DNA of 9,402 bases from Lentisphaerota bacterium (lineage in GTDB: Bacteria; Verrucomicrobiota; Kiritimatiellia; RFP12; UBA1067), in the NCBI GenBank assembly GCA_022839525.1, contig JALHET010000055.1, forward strand, positions 1 through 9,402. Reading direction: 5' to 3'. The stretch's first letter is position 1. Every line of letters starts with the position of its first letter. The position numbers and the translations under genes are program-made. This document shows positions 7,182 through 9,402 of the stretch, piece after piece. Below the pieces are notes generated by a model that did not search any database, was not told where the DNA came from, and saw only the letters and a list, made by a program, of their open reading frames with translations.

Positions 7182-8312
7182 ATGAAAATCCATGTCCTCA
7201 AGGCTGGGAGTATCTTTTTGGTGAGTTCAGCGTGTTTTGCGGCTGTGACCCCGAATGAATTTAAGGAGGGGACGGACAGCGCCCGGATCGCGGCGGCCAT
7301 TGCCAAGGCCGTGGAAACAGGCGAGCGGTCAGTTGAGATCCCGCGCGTGAATGCGAAGAATGGTCAGCCGGTTTGGTTGATCGATGAGGCGATTCTGTTG
7401 CCGTCGGACTTCACGCTGGTTCTGCGCGACTGTCTGGTGCGGCTCGCGCCGGGCACTCAGGACAACATCATCCGCAACGCGGGCACGGCCAAGGAGCCGA
7501 TGGAGGGAAACGAGAATATCCGTATTCTCGGAATCGGCAATGCGGTGCTGAGCGGCGGGCTTACCGCACATTTCACTCCGCCGGGCGACAAGAGCGGATG
7601 GCGCACGATCGGCATACTCCTCTGCGGGGTGAAGCATTTCTCCATTGTGGGGTTCACGTTGGAAGAGACTCAGGCGTGGGCGGTCTCGGTCGAGAACGGG
7701 TGCGCCTATGGACGCATTGCGAATCTTCATTTCAAAAACACCAACAGGTATCCGAACCAAGACGGCGTGGATGTGCGCAAAGGGTGTCACGATATCATGA
7801 TCGAGAACATCACGGGCGTAACGGGCGACGACGCGGTGGCGCTGACCGGTTTGCGCAGCGACAAGCCCCTGCCGCCGGGACGGAAAGCTTCCATGCAGCT
7901 TATCCGCAAGCCGTGCCCCGATGACGACATCTATAACATCACGATTCGCAACGTGCAGGCCAAGATTGCGGGAGGGCACCACATCGTGCGGTTGTTGAAT
8001 CAGGACGGTATCCGGCTCTATAACATTTTCATCAGTGACGTGATGGACGTTTCGGGTTCGAAAGACCCGCGCGTCGCCGCCGCTGTGAAGATCGGCGACC
8101 TGCGTTACTGGTCGATGAGTCAGTGCCAGTTGGGAGACACGTTTAACATTTTTGTGGACAACGTGCTCACCCGGGGCAAGACAGGCGTGCGGATTCAGGG
8201 GCCGCTCAAAAACGCGGTGTTGCGCAACATCGTCGGATATGACGGCTGCACCAATCTGGTGGAGAAGACCGCGCCGGCGGAAAACGTGGTGACCGATGCA
8301 AAACAGTTTTGA
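7182..8312 (+). CDS. Secreted GH28-like right-handed beta-helix protein (putative polysaccharide hydrolase)
   Basis: A 376-residue protein with a signal peptide (MKIHVLKAGSIFLVSSACFA, cleavage near residue 20-21), so probably periplasmic or secreted. The body has the repeating short strands of a parallel beta-helix (IENITGVTGDD, ITIRNVQAKI, IFISDVMDV, IFVDNVLT). Two segments fit the GH28 polygalacturonase signature: NQDGVDV (192-198) for the catalytic NTD motif, and GDDAVAL (215-221) for the second and third catalytic Asp. GHH (265-267) may stand for the GHG motif, but it is about 50 residues after the Asp pair, which implies an insertion of about 28 residues, and the RIK substrate motif is not clear (AVKIGD at 301-306 is the nearest). 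It may act on another polymer or be a related non-GH28 beta-helix enzyme. ATG 7182 is preceded by GGGGAG at 5 nt and gives the signal peptide; the GTG at 7119 does not. Confidence 0.82.
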   Translation: MKIHVLKAGSIFLVSSACFAAVTPNEFKEGTDSARIAAAIAKAVETGERSVEIPRVNAKNGQPVWLIDEAILLPSDFTLVLRDCLVRLAPGTQDNIIRNAGTAKEPMEGNENIRILGIGNAVLSGGLTAHFTPPGDKSGWRTIGILLCGVKHFSIVGFTLEETQAWAVSVENGCAYGRIANLHFKNTNRYPNQDGVDVRKGCHDIMIENITGVTGDDAVALTGLRSDKPLPPGRKASMQLIRKPCPDDDIYNITIRNVQAKIAGGHHIVRLLNQDGIRLYNIFISDVMDVSGSKDPRVAAAVKIGDLRYWSMSQCQLGDTFNIFVDNVLTRGKTGVRIQGPLKNAVLRNIVGYDGCTNLVEKTAPAENVVTDAKQF

Positions 8313-8330
8313 GCAGGCAGGGGGCAAACG

Positions 8331-8426
8331 ATGAAAAGAATGGTGAGCCTCGCCGTTCTATCGGCCCTGCCGGTTTTCAGCTTGAATCGCGCCGGGGGCT
8401 TCGGCGGGTTGGAGCCGTTCCCGTGA
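8331..8426 (+). CDS. Small 31-codon ORF with signal-peptide-like N-terminus (small protein or gene remnant)
   Basis: An ORF of 31 codons starts 18 nt after the GH28-like gene. It has a good Shine-Dalgarno, AGGGGG at 8319-8324, 6 nt before the ATG. It begins MKRMVSLAVLSALPVFS, a basic start followed by a hydrophobic stretch as in signal peptides, and then continues with a short Gly-rich tail ending GLEPFP. The start looks like that of an exported protein but the ORF stops soon after, so it may be the 5' remnant of a deleted or frameshifted secreted-protein gene, or a true small exported peptide. No similarity is known to me. Confidence 0.35.
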   Translation: MKRMVSLAVLSALPVFSLNRAGGFGGLEPFP

Positions 8427-8448
8427 AGAGGGGATAGAAGAATGGGAA

Positions 8449-8802
8449 TCAGGACGCGGTCCCGGTGTTTTTTTCCCGTGCCTGTTTCAGCGCCGCGCAG
8501 TCGCGCTCCAATGTTTTCGTGCGCCAAAGGAAGGGAAAGCCTTTGCACTGCGCCGGCTTGACAGGCTGGATACGGCAGGTGTTGTCATCCTGAAGGAAAA
8601 CGCACCGCCCATCCTCTTGCTCGGCCAGCGAGAGCACGCTCCGGTTAAAGGTCAGCGTGGTATAGGTGGCGGTGAAGGCATAGACGTCTATGCCGAGAAA
8701 GGCGGCGATGGCTTCCGGTTCGCCTGCTTCGAGCGCCACGTAACCCGGCACGCGGCAGCAGGCGCCGCACCGCACGCACCGGAACGTTGCCGGATCAAGC
8801 AT
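8449..8802 (-). CDS. YkgJ-family cysteine-cluster protein (putative Fe-S or zinc binding)
   Basis: A 117-residue protein with the CxxCxxCC signature at residues 9-16 (CVRCGACC), and further Cys at 67, 76, 86 and 102, including CVFLQDDNTCRIQPVKPAQCKGFPF-type spacing typical of the YkgJ/UPF0153 family (positions 67-91). Members are thought to bind a metal or Fe-S cluster through these Cys; their physiological role is not established. It has no signal peptide, so it is cytoplasmic. The open frame reaches 8898, but ATG 8802 is chosen: the sequence before it is Pro/Arg-rich and unlike the family, and GAGGGGG lies 3 nt upstream. The start overlaps the thrC stop by 8 nt, indicating coupled translation with thrC. 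The gene is convergent with the small ORF at 8331-8426, 22 nt away. Confidence 0.87.
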   Translation of the reverse strand: MLDPATFRCVRCGACCRVPGYVALEAGEPEAIAAFLGIDVYAFTATYTTLTFNRSVLSLAEQEDGRCVFLQDDNTCRIQPVKPAQCKGFPFLWRTKTLERDCAALKQAREKNTGTAS

Positions 8803-9402
8803 TTTCCCCCTCGATGGTCGCTTTGACGATACCGGCAACCGTCGCGGTATCGGCGGGCACAATCCGCATCCGGGCCGGGAGTTCCGCGAGCGCATCAAGG
8901 ATCGGATGATGCGCGAGGTCGAGGCCGGTCGCTTGCACGATGGCGTCGCCGAATTTGGCGGGATGCGCGGTGGCGAGGCAGATCATCGGGATCGACGGAT
9001 CGAGAAAGTGCGAACCCACCGTCACGCCCACCGCCGTGTGCGGGTCGAGCAGATACGCATGCCGGGTCCAGTATTCGCGGATGGTGGCCAGCGTTCCTGC
9101 CGTGTCGCCGCGGCCTGCCGCGAAACAGGCGTGCGGGGAGACGCCCGGCGTGAGCGAACCGGCGGCTTTGAATTCGGCCATCCACCGCTTGAGCGTGGCC
9201 GCATCTTCGCCCGCAAGGTCGTACAGATACCGCTCGAAATTGCTCGCCACCTGAATATCCATCGACGGGCTGAGGGTCGGCGCGACAGGGCCCAGACTGT
9301 AGACTCCGGTGGTGAAGTAACGCGCCAGGATATCGTTCTCGTTGGTCGCCAACACCAGCTTGTCGATCGGGAGACCCATTTTCCAAGCCATGTATCCCGC
9401 AA
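8795..9402 (-). CDS. thrC: Threonine synthase, C-terminal part (5' end outside window)
   Basis: The frame runs open to the right edge, giving the last ~201 residues of a PLP-dependent enzyme that converts O-phosphohomoserine to threonine, the last step of threonine synthesis. The visible part matches the E. coli/yeast-type ThrC C-terminal half: AGYMAWKMGLPIDKLVLATNEND, then a GVYSLGPVAPTLSPSMDIQVASNFER segment (described by its ends, about 9243-9314), YLLDPHTAVGV and ATAHPAKFGDAI, the last being the conserved ATAHPAKF box. The PLP-binding lysine lies in the N-terminal part outside the window. The ATG at 9391 is internal, since the sequence upstream (AGY) continues the conserved SGNFGN...AGY region. 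Its stop overlaps the YkgJ-type gene start by 8 nt. Confidence 0.95.
   Translation of the reverse strand, partial: AGYMAWKMGLPIDKLVLATNENDILARYFTTGVYSLGPVAPTLSPSMDIQVASNFERYLYDLAGEDAATLKRWMAEFKAAGSLTPGVSPHACFAAGRGDTAGTLATIREYWTRHAYLLDPHTAVGVTVGSHFLDPSIPMICLATAHPAKFGDAIVQATGLDLAHHPILDALAELPARMRIVPADTATVAGIVKATIEGENA

Noticed and set aside
5806..7182. 458-codon open frame antisense to tyrS
   Set aside because: tyrS is certain from its motifs; the antisense product is low-complexity and matches no family I know.
7329..8327. 332-codon open frame antisense to the GH28-like gene
   Set aside because: The + strand product has a signal peptide, a Shine-Dalgarno and family motifs; the antisense frame has none.
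8444..8469. Possible terminator for the GH28-like transcript (GGAC/GTCC with T7 downstream)
   Set aside because: The stem is only 4 bp, the T run is 5 nt away, and the sequence is the 3' coding end of the YkgJ-type gene, where the T run encodes Lys residues on the other strand.

Overview
The window is ordinary chromosomal DNA of a GC-rich, Gram-negative-type bacterium. The mix of genes points to the PVC superphylum, most plausibly Kiritimatiellota or a relative. This mix is a DUF1573-type exported protein, a parvulin lipoprotein next to a large exported protein of unknown family, and an exported GH28-like beta-helix protein among housekeeping genes. The assignment is inference from gene content, not from a marker tree. 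I see no tRNA, rRNA, CRISPR array, insertion sequence or phage gene.

Left block (1-2548, + strand): the C-terminal end of an exported protein of unknown family, then a parvulin-type (PpiC/PrsA-like) lipoprotein starting 1 nt after its stop, then a membrane-anchored HEAT-repeat-like protein overlapping it by 14 nt. The tight packing suggests one transcript for cell-envelope proteins. A DUF1573 exported protein (2582-3631, - strand) converges on this block with a 33-nt gap.

Middle block (3632-7101): a 290-nt divergent intergenic region with an AT-rich promoter-like stretch and a structured leader precedes rpsA (six S1 domains). rpsA ends at a strong intrinsic terminator. tyrS follows after a 130-nt gap. 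The decamer AACCACTAAC occurs once upstream of rpsA and twice, 21 bp apart, just upstream of tyrS. TyrRS carries QAGN where the class I HIGH motif is expected.

Right block (7102-9402): a secreted GH28-like beta-helix protein, a 31-codon ORF with a signal-peptide-like start, and, on the - strand, the C-terminal two fifths or so of threonine synthase (thrC) followed by an overlapping YkgJ-type cysteine-cluster gene.

I did not find a convincing new multi-gene system. The best leads are the shared decamer ahead of two translation genes, the TyrRS active-site substitution, the structured rpsA leader and the short signal-peptide ORF.
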